From Candidatus Mediterraneibacter quadrami (GTDB lineage: Bacteria > Bacillota > Clostridia > Lachnospirales > Lachnospiraceae), in contig DWUU01000049.1 of assembly GCA_019120575.1 (NCBI GenBank), forward strand, positions 1-34,007: a stretch of 34,007 nt of DNA. The letters are read 5' to 3'. The notes below the pieces were generated by a model. It was not told where the DNA came from, did no database searches, and saw only the letters and a list, made by a program, of their open reading frames with translations. The position numbers and the translations under genes are program-made. This document shows positions 13,922 to 21,935 of the stretch, piece after piece. Numbering within the stretch: the first letter of the stretch is position 1; every line of letters starts with the position of its first letter.

Positions 13922-14539
13922 ATGGATGAAAACACATTATCTACATTAGAGCGGATCCGGCAGGCCGCATTAGACGAATTTTCTGAAAAAGGTTTCCTGG
14001 GCGCTTCGCTGCGCCAGATCGTAAAAAATGCAGGCGTGACCACCGGGGCCTTCTACGGCTACTTTTCCAGCAAAGAAGCCCTGTTCGCGTCAATCGTGGA
14101 GCCCCATGCCGCCGCCCTTATGGGCAGATTTATGGAGGCCCAGACTTCCTTCGCGGAACTTCCTGAAGAGCAGCAGCCGGATCACATGGGCGTAGAATCC
14201 TCAGACTGCATCCACTGGATGGTGGATTATATCTGTCGGCACCGGGAACCGGTAAAGCTGCTGCTTTGCCGGTCAGAAGGCACCAGTTATGAACATTTTG
14301 TCCATAACATGGTTGAGGTGGAAGTGGAATATACACTGAAATACATGGACGTCCTCCGCCGCCTTGGACGGGATATCCCCGAGCTGGATGAACAGATGTG
14401 TCATATCATTGCCAGCGGCATGTTTAACGGGATCTTTGAGATCGTGATACACGATATGCCGGAAGGCAGGGCCCTGCGCTATGTAGATCAGCTCAGGGAC
14501 TTTTATACAGCCGGATGGCTGAAACTGATGGGGCCGTAG
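13922..14539 (+). CDS. TetR-family transcriptional regulator
   Basis: A 205-residue regulator. The N-terminal TetR HTH is clear: RIRQAALDEFSEKGFLGASL, then IVKNAGVTTGAFYGYFSSKE. The C-terminal helical ligand domain is less conserved. I chose the ATG at 13922: GGAG lies 6 nt upstream, while the ATG at 13910 contains that Shine-Dalgarno. A terminator overlaps the stop codon, separating the gene from the ABC operon, which begins 76 nt later. It is the closest candidate regulator for the ABC operon. Confidence 0.93.
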   Translation: MDENTLSTLERIRQAALDEFSEKGFLGASLRQIVKNAGVTTGAFYGYFSSKEALFASIVEPHAAALMGRFMEAQTSFAELPEEQQPDHMGVESSDCIHWMVDYICRHREPVKLLLCRSEGTSYEHFVHNMVEVEVEYTLKYMDVLRRLGRDIPELDEQMCHIIASGMFNGIFEIVIHDMPEGRALRYVDQLRDFYTAGWLKLMGP

Positions 14540-14553
14540 CCCCCATCTTTTTT
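14527..14553 (+). terminator. Terminator overlapping the tetR stop
   Basis: GATGGGG (14527-14533) pairs with CCCCATC (14541-14547) across a 7-nt loop, followed by six T. The last codons of tetR form part of the stem. Confidence 0.8.
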
Positions 14554-14561
14554 GCATGATA

Positions 14562-14577
14562 GTTAGTCATTTCTAAC
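14562..14577. promoter_or_regulatory. GTTAG-N6-CTAAC operator, site 1 (ABC operon)
   Basis: GTTAG TCATTT CTAAC lies 38 nt upstream of the first ABC gene. The same half-sites and spacing recur at 18227-18242, and both are preceded by TA. A consensus promoter is not clear here; a weak -35 would overlap the site. Confidence 0.65.
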
Positions 14578-14615
14578 TTCATGATAAATATTTTAGACAA
14601 AAGGGAGGTAATCAT

Positions 14616-16424
14616 TTGAAACAGAAAAAGCAAAGCAGCCTTGCCTGCATCCTGGGTTATGCGGGCGGGTACAGAAATCTCACCCTGCTGGGCTGTATCC
14701 TCTCCGCCCTGTCCGCGGTACTCGGGCTGATCCCCTATGTGTGTGTATGGCTTGCGGCAAGGGACGTCCTGGAAACCTGGCCCGCGCTCACCGGCGTGTC
14801 CGGATCTGCACGCTGGGGCTGGACGGCGGTATGGACCGCTGTCATAAGTATCGCTCTGTATTTTGCAGCGCTCATGTCCACTCATATCGCGGCCTTCCGC
14901 ACGGCCCGGAATATCCGGCGCGCTGCCATGGCGCACGTTCTGAAGCTGCCGCTTGGATTCTTCACGGGCAGTCAGTCCGGACGGCTCAGGAAACTGATCG
15001 ATGACAATGCCGGTCTTACAGAAGATCTGCTGGCCCACAAGCTTCCTGACCTGGCTGGAACGATCGTCACTCCTGTTGCCGCCGTCCTGATGCTGTTCCT
15101 CTTTGACTGGAAAATGGGGCTTCTCTGCCTGCTCACCATGGTGCTGGCGCTGCTGTCCATGTGCCTGATGATGGGCGGAAAGAACGCCGGCTTTTTCCAC
15201 CGCTATCAGAAGGAGATCGAGCGCATGAGCGGTGAGGCCGTGGAATATGTCCGGGGCATCCCCGTAGTAAAAATGTTCCAGCAGACCGTGTACTCTTTCA
15301 AAGCTTTCTATGCAGCCATCAGGGACTACAGCAACCTTGCCAGCCAGTACGCCATGAGCTGCCGTGTGGGGCAGACCTGTTTCCTGACGTTTATCAACGG
15401 AGCTTTCGCCCTGCTGATCCCTGCGGCGCTGCTGCATGCTTCCGGCGGGGACGTGCGCACGGTGCTTGTCAACTTTATTTTCTATGCCCTGTTCGCTCCT
15501 GCCTGCGGTCAGATGATCAACCGCATCATGTACATGAGCGAGGCTGTCATGGAGGCGGATGAAGCCGTGGGACGCCTGGATGAGATTCTGAACCAGAAGC
15601 CGATGGAAAACACAGGCGCGCAGAAACGGCCGGCGAACGCCGCTGTATCCTTTGACCATGTGACCTTTACCTATCCCGGCTCGGACCGCCCGGCTCTTTC
15701 TGATGTATCGTTTTCTGTCCGGCCCGGTCAGGTAACCGCGCTGGTAGGCCCCTCCGGGGGCGGCAAGACGACAGCTGCCAGCCTGATCCCCCGCTTCTGG
15801 GATGCGGACAGCGGCACCGTCTCCATCGGGGGAGTTAATGTCAGAGAAATAAAAACGGAAGACCTGATGAATCAAATATCCTTTGTGTTTCAGGATACCC
15901 GGCTGTTTAAAGAGAGCCTTCTGGATAATATCCGGGCAGCCCGGCCGGACGCTTCCAGAGATGAGGCCCTGTCCGCCGCACACGCCGCGCAGTGCGATGA
16001 CATTCTGGAAAAACTTCCCCAGGGGCTGGATACTGTGGTTGGAGCAAAAGGTGTATACCTCTCCGGCGGCGAACAGCAGCGGATCGCTCTTGCCCGCGCC
16101 ATTTTGAAAGACGCGCCCATCGTGGTGCTGGACGAGGCAACCGCTTTTGCAGACCCGGAAAATGAACACCAGATCCAGAAGGCGTTTGAAGCGCTGATCC
16201 GGAATAAAACTGTATTGATGATCGCCCACCGGCTGTCCACTGTACAGGATGCTGATCACATCATCGTCTTAAACGGCGGGAAGATTGCAGAACAGGGCAG
16301 CCATGAGAGCCTGCTTGCACAGCACGGCATTTATGCCGCCATGTGGAAGGACTATCAGCGCAGCGCCCGGTGGAAAGTCGGCCGGACAGATCCGAAAAGC
16401 GGAAAGGGGGAAAAGACAGTATGA
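14616..16424 (+). CDS. ABC transporter, fused permease/ATPase, subunit A
   Basis: A half-transporter of 602 residues: an exporter-fold membrane domain (about 1-320, six helices), then a nucleotide-binding domain with Walker A GPSGGGKTT (378-386), signature LSGGEQ (482-487) and Walker B VVLDEATAFADPENE. It starts with TTG, supported by GGGAGG 7 nt upstream. It overlaps the second half-transporter by 4 nt, so the two probably form a heterodimer. The ATAFADPENE variant after Walker B recalls siderophore-importing exporter-fold transporters (YbtPQ, IrtAB); this is from memory and not decisive. Drug or lipid export remains possible. Confidence 0.93.
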   Translation: MKQKKQSSLACILGYAGGYRNLTLLGCILSALSAVLGLIPYVCVWLAARDVLETWPALTGVSGSARWGWTAVWTAVISIALYFAALMSTHIAAFRTARNIRRAAMAHVLKLPLGFFTGSQSGRLRKLIDDNAGLTEDLLAHKLPDLAGTIVTPVAAVLMLFLFDWKMGLLCLLTMVLALLSMCLMMGGKNAGFFHRYQKEIERMSGEAVEYVRGIPVVKMFQQTVYSFKAFYAAIRDYSNLASQYAMSCRVGQTCFLTFINGAFALLIPAALLHASGGDVRTVLVNFIFYALFAPACGQMINRIMYMSEAVMEADEAVGRLDEILNQKPMENTGAQKRPANAAVSFDHVTFTYPGSDRPALSDVSFSVRPGQVTALVGPSGGGKTTAASLIPRFWDADSGTVSIGGVNVREIKTEDLMNQISFVFQDTRLFKESLLDNIRAARPDASRDEALSAAHAAQCDDILEKLPQGLDTVVGAKGVYLSGGEQQRIALARAILKDAPIVVLDEATAFADPENEHQIQKAFEALIRNKTVLMIAHRLSTVQDADHIIVLNGGKIAEQGSHESLLAQHGIYAAMWKDYQRSARWKVGRTDPKSGKGEKTV

Positions 16425-18166
16425 CAAAGAAATTACAGCACGTATTCGCGCTCAGCGAGAAAGGAGCAAAAGATCTTGTAAAAGCCGTCGTCTGGTGTTT
16501 TGTGTGCAACTTAAGCCTGATGCTTCCGGTAGGAGCCGTCCTGTTTACGGCACAGCACCTTTTGGATGCTATGGAAACCGGCGTCAGCCCCATGGAGGGC
16601 TTCTGGGTCTATACAGGCTCCGCCCTGGCGGTCCTGATCCTGCTGTTTGTCCTCCACTGGTTCCAGTATGCTTCACTGTATCTGGCGACTTATAAAGAGA
16701 GCGCCAGCCGGCGGGTGAGCCTGGCGGAAACCCTGAGACGGCTTCCCTTAAGCTTTTTCGGGAACCGGGACTTGAGCGACCTGACCTCCACCATGATCGC
16801 AGACTGCTCCAGTCTGGACCAGATGTTCTCCCACTACGTACCGCAGCTGTTTGCGTCCGTCTTCTCCACGCTGGTGATCGGCGCCGCCATGTTCGTGTGC
16901 GACTGGCGGATGGCGCTGGCCATACTGTGGGTCGTACCTGTTGCGGTCCTTCTGACGGCAGGGAGCAGGAAGATCCAGGATTCCTTCGGCACAAAAAATA
17001 TACTAAATAAACGGGCAGTCGCCGACTGTATCCAGGAAGGACTGGAAACCATCCGGGATATCAAGGCATGCAGCCGGCAGGACGCGTATATGGAAAAACT
17101 GGAGAAGAAACTTGCAGCCATGGAGAAAGGCTCCATCCGCTCGGAGCTGGCAACCGGCGTATTCGTCTGCTCCGCTCAGGCGTTTCTCCGGCTGGGTCTG
17201 GCAACCACCATCCTGACCGGAGGAGCTCTTCTGGCGGCCGGAAAACTTTCTTTCCTCTATTTCCTCGGGTTCCTCTTTGCCGCCGCCAGGCTGTATGACC
17301 CGCTGGGGCTTGTGCTCCAGAATATCGCCGCCACCTTCAACGCCAAACTGCAGATCGAGCGGATGCGCTCCATTCTGGAACAGCCGGTACAGGAGGGAAC
17401 AGCTGAATTTACACCGGAAAACTATGACATCACCTTTGACCATGTCTCCTTCGCCTATCGGGAGGGGGACGGCGTACTTAAGGACGTAAGCTTCACTGCA
17501 AAGCAGGGCGAAGTGACCGCCCTTATCGGGCCCTCCGGCGGTGGGAAATCCACTGCCTGCAAATTGGCCGCCCGGTTCTGGGACGTCACCGGCGGGAAGG
17601 TTCTCTTAGGCGGAACGGACGTATCCACGGTAGATCCGGAAACACTTCTTCGCTCCTACTCCATGGTATTCCAGGATGTGGTACTGTTCCGGGATACCGT
17701 GATGGAAAACATCCGTCTTGGCCGCCGGGACGCTTCGGATGAAGAAGTAATCGCCGCCGCCAGAGCCGCCCGATGCGATGAATTTATCCGGGAACTGCCA
17801 CAAGGCTATCAGACCCTGATCGGTGAGAACGGCTCCACCCTCTCCGGCGGCGAACGGCAGCGGATCTCTATCGCCCGCGCGCTTTTAAAGGATGCACCGG
17901 TCATCCTTCTGGATGAGGCCACTGCCAGCCTGGACGTGGAAAATGAGAGCGCTGTTCAGGAAGCTCTCTCCCGCCTGCTCCAGGGCAAGACGGTTCTGGT
18001 CATCGCCCACCGGATGCGCACTGTGGAAGCGGCGGACAAAATCGTCGTCCTCTCTGAAGGCAGCGTAGTAGAGCAGGGAACCCCTGCGGATCTGATGAAC
18101 CGTAACGGCATCTTCCGCCATATGGTGGAACTCCAGAGGCAGAGTGCCGGATGGAAACTGAAATAA
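16421..18166 (+). CDS. ABC transporter, fused permease/ATPase, subunit B
   Basis: The second half-transporter, 581 residues: a membrane domain (about 1-315) and an ATPase with Walker A GPSGGGKST (370-378), signature LSGGER (474-479) and Walker B ILLDEATASLDVENE. The start ATG overlaps the stop of subunit A (ATGA) with AGGGGG upstream; longer frames to an ATG at 16343 would run inside subunit A. Both ATPase sites look complete. Next comes a promoter and operator for DUF3793-flavodoxin with the same palindrome, which ties the operons together. Confidence 0.93.
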   Translation: MTKKLQHVFALSEKGAKDLVKAVVWCFVCNLSLMLPVGAVLFTAQHLLDAMETGVSPMEGFWVYTGSALAVLILLFVLHWFQYASLYLATYKESASRRVSLAETLRRLPLSFFGNRDLSDLTSTMIADCSSLDQMFSHYVPQLFASVFSTLVIGAAMFVCDWRMALAILWVVPVAVLLTAGSRKIQDSFGTKNILNKRAVADCIQEGLETIRDIKACSRQDAYMEKLEKKLAAMEKGSIRSELATGVFVCSAQAFLRLGLATTILTGGALLAAGKLSFLYFLGFLFAAARLYDPLGLVLQNIAATFNAKLQIERMRSILEQPVQEGTAEFTPENYDITFDHVSFAYREGDGVLKDVSFTAKQGEVTALIGPSGGGKSTACKLAARFWDVTGGKVLLGGTDVSTVDPETLLRSYSMVFQDVVLFRDTVMENIRLGRRDASDEEVIAAARAARCDEFIRELPQGYQTLIGENGSTLSGGERQRISIARALLKDAPVILLDEATASLDVENESAVQEALSRLLQGKTVLVIAHRMRTVEAADKIVVLSEGSVVEQGTPADLMNRNGIFRHMVELQRQSAGWKLK

Positions 18167-18189
18167 CATGGCCATATAAGAAAAATCTC

Positions 18190-18218
18190 TTGACATGTTG
18201 TCTGCACGACATTATAAT
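18190..18218 (+). promoter_or_regulatory. Consensus promoter of the DUF3793-flavodoxin operon
   Basis: TTGACA (18190-18195) and TATAAT (18213-18218) are perfect, with a 17-nt spacer. The spacer holds an imperfect inverted repeat (ATGTTGT / ACGACAT). So strong a promoter implies tight repression, matching the operator immediately downstream. Confidence 0.9.
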
Positions 18219-18226
18219 CAGCATTA

Positions 18227-18242
18227 GTTAGTTGCAACTAAC
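18227..18242. promoter_or_regulatory. GTTAG-N6-CTAAC operator, site 2 (DUF3793-flavodoxin)
   Basis: GTTAGTTGCAACTAAC is a perfect 16-bp palindrome starting 9 nt after the -10, covering the transcription start. It shares both half-sites and spacing with 14562-14577. It may be bound by the local TetR protein or by an iron-dependent DtxR/Fur-type repressor encoded elsewhere. Confidence 0.75.
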
Positions 18243-18295
18243 CGTTGTGATAAAATAATGCCGGCCGCATTATAATTTACGGAAAGGAAATGCTC

Positions 18296-18847
18296 ATGTC
18301 CGAAGATCTGCTCATCCGTCATTGCTCTCCTACCCTTGCAGGGATCAAGACCGGGAACCTGTTTTCCTGTATCTGCCCCTGCAGGAAGGAACTGACAAAA
18401 TCCATATCCGGCTTAAACAGGCGGCTGGTTCCCAGAGGGATCCGCATCCTGCCGCTCAGGGTTTGCCAGGGGCGCGCCCTGATCTATGTTTACCGCCCTC
18501 ATGCACTGGAGGATGATCTTACGGATCATCAGGCCAGGGAACTGCTGCTGCACTACGGCTACATGCCTGAAAATCCCAATGCCTGTGTGATGCATCTGAT
18601 CCGCCGGCTCCGTTCCACAGAGGAATTTCCCCATGAGATCGGCCTGTTTTTAAGTTATCCGCCGAAAGACGTTCTGGGATTTATCCTCAACAGAGCCTGC
18701 AACCATAAGTGCCAGGGCTGCTGGAAGGTATACGGAGATGAACAGGAATCGAAGAGCATCTTTGAAAAATACGATCTGTGCAGCAGAATTTATTCTGAAC
18801 AATGGAAACAGGGAAAATCCATCGAGCAGCTCACAGTAGTCGGCTGA
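18296..18847 (+). CDS. DUF3793 family protein
   Basis: A 183-residue soluble protein. I recognise DUF3793 from CSPTLAGIKTGNLFS near the N-terminus, and EIGLFLSYPPKDVLGFI plus CNHKCQGCWKVYGDE in the second half. Conserved Cys residues (CICPC, CNHKCQGC) suggest metal or redox chemistry, but no function is known. CNHKCQGC loosely resembles a radical-SAM start, but the spacing and lack of a barrel argue against it. The second ATG was chosen (AGGA 7 nt upstream). It is followed 36 nt later by flavodoxin, its common partner in Clostridia. Confidence 0.8.
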   Translation: MSEDLLIRHCSPTLAGIKTGNLFSCICPCRKELTKSISGLNRRLVPRGIRILPLRVCQGRALIYVYRPHALEDDLTDHQARELLLHYGYMPENPNACVMHLIRRLRSTEEFPHEIGLFLSYPPKDVLGFILNRACNHKCQGCWKVYGDEQESKSIFEKYDLCSRIYSEQWKQGKSIEQLTVVG

Positions 18848-18883
18848 TGTTTCCGCCATAAAAAAGAAAGGAAGATTTGTCTT

Positions 18884-19315
18884 ATGAATAAAATTGCAGT
18901 TGTATATTGGAGTGGTACCGGAAATACTGAAGCTATGGCCTCTGCCGTAGCAGAAGGTGCAAGAGAAAAGGGGGCGGAGGCAACCCTTATCACCGCCGCC
19001 GGATTTTCAGCAGATCAGGTCGGCGACTATGACGCCATCGCCTTTGGCTGCCCTTCTATGGGAGCGGAGCAGCTGGAAGAAACCGAGTTTGAACCGATGT
19101 TCACCTCCTGCGAGGGAGCCCTGCAGGGAAAAACCATTGCCCTGTTCGGTTCCTATGGCTGGGGCGATGGGGAATGGATGCGCGACTGGGAGGAACGCTG
19201 CAGTCAGGACGGAGCCAGTCTTGCCAGCGACAGTGTGATCTGCAATGAAGCTCCGAATGATGAGGCCCTTTCGGCGTGCCGTGAACTGGGTGCGGCGCTG
19301 GCTGAGAAAAAATAG
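18884..19315 (+). CDS. Flavodoxin
   Basis: A 143-residue short-chain flavodoxin carrying FMN as a one-electron carrier, often replacing ferredoxin when iron is short. The FMN-phosphate loop SGTGNTEAMA is at the N-terminus, and the two isoalloxazine loops are near GCPSMGAEQLE and GSYGWGDGEWM. AAGGAAG precedes the start. It is co-transcribed with DUF3793 under the strong repressed promoter and followed by a terminator. The family call is firm; the link to iron limitation is inference. Confidence 0.95.
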   Translation: MNKIAVVYWSGTGNTEAMASAVAEGAREKGAEATLITAAGFSADQVGDYDAIAFGCPSMGAEQLEETEFEPMFTSCEGALQGKTIALFGSYGWGDGEWMRDWEERCSQDGASLASDSVICNEAPNDEALSACRELGAALAEKK

Positions 19316-19338
19316 CTTTGACAGTTTTGAAAAGAAAC

Positions 19339-19390
19339 AAGTGCCACACCCCTTCCCGAATCATCAAAGGTGTGGCACTTTGGCTCTTTT
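19339..19390. terminator. Bidirectional terminator between flavodoxin and the anti-sigma gene
   Basis: AAGTGCCACACC (19339-19350) and GGTGTGGCACTT (19369-19380) form a perfect 12-bp stem. TTGGCTCTTTT follows on the plus strand and GTTTCTTTT on the minus strand, so it serves both convergent units. Confidence 0.85.
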
Positions 19391-19408
19391 ATATGAAGAA
19401 GATTTCAC

Positions 19409-20404
19409 TCATTTATCCACTGCATACGCATCCTCATTGATCCGGATTTCTTTTATCTCTCCGATATCCACATAGGACGTCAGGACAGACTGGAATCCGA
19501 TTCCTTCCCCTTCAGGTTCCATGCTTGTGATCGTTCCTCCCGACGCCGCGGTATGCGCCTGAGGATCCCCGCTCATATTGCCGGGCTGCAGTACGCCTTC
19601 CGTGCCGTCTTTATAAACCGCTGTGATGGTTGGAACCGGCATGGCATTTTCAAGCCTTGCTTCGCTGGTACGGCTGCCCGTGCCGCTGACTGAAAAGTGT
19701 CCGATCACGATCTCATCGTATGTGATTCCCTCTGCAAGCTCTCCCGGCTCAAGGACAAGCGACTCGGACATGACGTTTTCCAAACTGAAATCCAGGCTGA
19801 CCACCTCAGCTTTATGCTCTTCCAGCCATCCGGTATCATAAGCCACATCAACGGTTTTCAGGCCTTCCCCGAAATATACGGCTCCCTCGCCCCGGCATTC
19901 CTCCAGTGTAAACAGATAGTATTCTTTTCCTGTTTCCCGGTCTTCTTCAGACACTGCTTCATCCATCCGGTCGACACTGTAGATTTCCGGCTCTTTTCCG
20001 TCAACCGTGATCACCGGCCGGTTTATCCGCCGTTCCCTGAGATACGCCCGGCTGTCCCCGTTTTGCGGTTCCAGGCCGACAAGAACCATCTGAACCAGAT
20101 CATCGCCGGCGATCTCCTCGATCGTCAGACAGTAATCGTCATTCTCTGCACTCTGCTCCTCTTCCATTATCATAAGGGATGCCCGGTCATCCTCACCAAT
20201 CCCCAGATATTCCTGCAGGAATCCGGGGTGCGTGTAAGCATATGCGACGCCGCCCCCGAGCACCGCGATGCACGCAGCTGCGGCGGCGATCTTAAACGTA
20301 CCGAAAGCCGGTCGTCTTCGTTTCTTTCCGACAGACCTGTTCATCAGGTTTTCCACCTCTTCTGCCGGGAGGTCATCCATAAAATCTGTAATTCGTTTTT
20401 TCAT
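19409..20404 (-). CDS. DUF4179-like anti-sigma factor
   Basis: A 331-residue single-pass membrane protein. A short cytoplasmic N-terminus (MKKRITDFMDDLPAEEVENL) precedes basic residues, one membrane helix (about 38-57) and a large extracytoplasmic domain. This layout, with its start overlapping the end of an ECF sigma gene by 4 nt, is that of the DUF4179 group of anti-sigma factors. The N-terminus probably holds the sigma factor until an envelope signal arrives. The signal is unknown. Confidence 0.82.
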   Translation of the reverse strand: MKKRITDFMDDLPAEEVENLMNRSVGKKRRRPAFGTFKIAAAAACIAVLGGGVAYAYTHPGFLQEYLGIGEDDRASLMIMEEEQSAENDDYCLTIEEIAGDDLVQMVLVGLEPQNGDSRAYLRERRINRPVITVDGKEPEIYSVDRMDEAVSEEDRETGKEYYLFTLEECRGEGAVYFGEGLKTVDVAYDTGWLEEHKAEVVSLDFSLENVMSESLVLEPGELAEGITYDEIVIGHFSVSGTGSRTSEARLENAMPVPTITAVYKDGTEGVLQPGNMSGDPQAHTAASGGTITSMEPEGEGIGFQSVLTSYVDIGEIKEIRINEDAYAVDK

Positions 20405-20967
20405 GGCTCCATTCCCCTTTCCATAAGAAATCCTTTTAGCTTCTTTCTTCCTCTTTTCAGTTTTGATTTCACAGTATTCTGCCTTATCCCCATTGCATCT
20501 CCGATTTCTTCCGTCGTCTGATAGAAGTAATAATATCGGATAAAAATCTCCTTTTCTTCTTCGGACAGGCGGTTTAACGCCTCCTGCACAAACCGCTGTC
20601 TCTCTTCCTGTTCTGCCTTCTCGAACAGATCCGGCATCTCCACTACGTCATAATCCTGCACCTGGAAAACGCTTCCTTTATATGTCCTGAGTCTGTTTTT
20701 CGTCAGGTTTCTGGCGGATGTGACAAGATACGCCCCCAGGCTTCCCTTCCCGGTGTCCAGATTCGCCGCATGCCGCCACAGTTGATAGAACGTGTCGTTC
20801 GCGATCTCATGTACATCCTCCTCCGGAAGAAGACGTTTTGAGATCTGACGCACAACCCTGAAAACCTCTGCCTCGTAAATCTCCACCAGTTCTTCCAGCG
20901 CTCTTTCCTCCTGGTTTTTCAGCCGTTCAATAAGTATTTCTTCACTGTTTTCGTCCGCGGACCGCAT
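20401..20967 (-). CDS. ECF-type RNA polymerase sigma factor
   Basis: A 188-residue sigma-70 family protein with region 2 (EVFRVVRQISKRLLPEEDVHEIANDTFYQLW, condensed from residues about 35-65) and region 4 HTH (RLSEEEKEIFIRYYYF, then TEEIGDAMGIRQNTVKSKL). No region 3 or extension is present. The start has a run of six G upstream, with a minimal ATG-TGA immediately before it. It overlaps the anti-sigma gene by 4 nt. It likely activates its own promoter and a small envelope-stress regulon. Confidence 0.92.
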   Translation of the reverse strand: MRSADENSEEILIERLKNQEERALEELVEIYEAEVFRVVRQISKRLLPEEDVHEIANDTFYQLWRHAANLDTGKGSLGAYLVTSARNLTKNRLRTYKGSVFQVQDYDVVEMPDLFEKAEQEERQRFVQEALNRLSEEEKEIFIRYYYFYQTTEEIGDAMGIRQNTVKSKLKRGRKKLKGFLMERGMEP

Positions 20968-20990
20968 TCACATCCCCCCTTTTTATAAAG

Positions 20991-21020
20991 TATTACACCA
21001 AAAAAGAAGCCGCGGTTGCA
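20991..21020 (-). promoter_or_regulatory. Candidate ECF-type autoregulatory promoter
   Basis: On the minus strand TGCAACC (21014-21020) is followed 16 nt later by TGTAAT (20992-20997). AAC-containing -35 elements are typical of ECF sigma factors, and the position just upstream of the sigma gene is right. The -10 lacks a clear CGTC. Confidence 0.4.
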
Positions 21021-21036
21021 TATTTCTATGCAAAAA

Positions 21037-21088
21037 GAAAAACACCTGCACATTGTACAGATATCTGCACGATGCGCAGGTGTTTTTC
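21037..21088. terminator. Terminator after dapF
   Basis: GAAAAACACCTGC (21037-21049) and GCAGGTGTTTTTC (21076-21088) form a perfect 13-bp stem whose A/T ends supply U tracts in both directions. It lies 8 nt past the dapF stop and separates the sugar operon from the sigma-factor operon. Confidence 0.9.
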
Positions 21089-21096
21089 TCTTCATA

Positions 21097-21933
21097 TTAC
21101 TCCGGCCATTCTCCGTCAAATACCACTTCCGCCGGCCCGGTCATATATACGGTATCCTTCTCCCGGTCCCATCTGATCTGAAGATCGCCGCCCAGGAGCT
21201 TCACCGTCACTTCATCTTCCGTCAGGCCGTTCAGCGCGCAGGCAACAGCCACGGCGCAGGCGCCGGTCCCGCAGGCAAGCGTTTCCCCGGAGCCGCGCTC
21301 CCAGACACGCATCTCTGCCGTATGCCGGTCGAGAACGCGCACGAACTCGGTATTCACCCGATTCGGGAACCGCTCATGATTCTCGAATTTCGGACCGACT
21401 GTCTCCAGCGGAAAATCTTTGACATCACAGTCCACGAACACGACCGCATGCGGATTGCCCATAGACACACAGGTCATGCGGTATTCTTCCCCGTCCACAA
21501 GGATCGGCGCATCCACCGCACGGTCGCCTTCTGCTTTCACCGGAACCTTCGCCGGCTCCAGTTCCGGTTTTCCCATATCGACCTTCACCAGTTTCACCTT
21601 GCCGCCTTCCACTGTCAGGTCAAGATATTTGATGCCGCCCAGTGTCTCCACGGAAATGTGCGTCTTATCCGTCAGTCCGTAATCATAGACATATTTTGCC
21701 ACACAGCGGATGCCGTTGCCGCACATCTCTCCGCGGGAGCCGTCCGCATTGTACATCTCCATCTCAAAATCTGCCTTGTCCGACGGATTGATCATGATCA
21801 GCCCGTCCGATCCAACGCCGAAATGACGGTCGCTGATCTTCACCGCCAAAGCAGACGGATCCGCGATCTTCTCTTTAAAGCAGTTTACATATACGTAATC
21901 GTTGCCAAGTCCCTGCATCTTTGTAAATTTCAT
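21097..21933 (-). CDS. dapF: Diaminopimelate epimerase
   Basis: Interconverts LL- and meso-diaminopimelate for lysine and peptidoglycan synthesis. The 278-residue protein has both catalytic Cys motifs: MCGNGIRC (Cys about 71) and ACGTGAC near the C-terminus; N-terminal MKFTKMQGLGNDY is characteristic. The start at 21933 was chosen because it gives this N-terminus, with AAGGG about 11 nt upstream; an open frame continues back to 22152 inside the glycosidase gene but is not real. It starts 2 nt after the stop of the amylosucrase-like gene, so it is coupled to the sugar operon. Confidence 0.97.
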   Translation of the reverse strand: MKFTKMQGLGNDYVYVNCFKEKIADPSALAVKISDRHFGVGSDGLIMINPSDKADFEMEMYNADGSRGEMCGNGIRCVAKYVYDYGLTDKTHISVETLGGIKYLDLTVEGGKVKLVKVDMGKPELEPAKVPVKAEGDRAVDAPILVDGEEYRMTCVSMGNPHAVVFVDCDVKDFPLETVGPKFENHERFPNRVNTEFVRVLDRHTAEMRVWERGSGETLACGTGACAVAVACALNGLTEDEVTVKLLGGDLQIRWDREKDTVYMTGPAEVVFDGEWPE

Positions 21934-21935
21934 AA

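Noticed and set aside
14493-16259. 588-codon open frame antisense to the first ABC gene
   Set aside because: The plus-strand ABC protein has all motifs in order; the antisense frame has none and lacks a start context.
18680-18760. Radical-SAM motif in the DUF3793 protein (CNHKCQGC)
   Set aside because: Cys spacing is CxxxCxxC-like but the site is near the C-terminus, with no TIM-barrel sequence after it.
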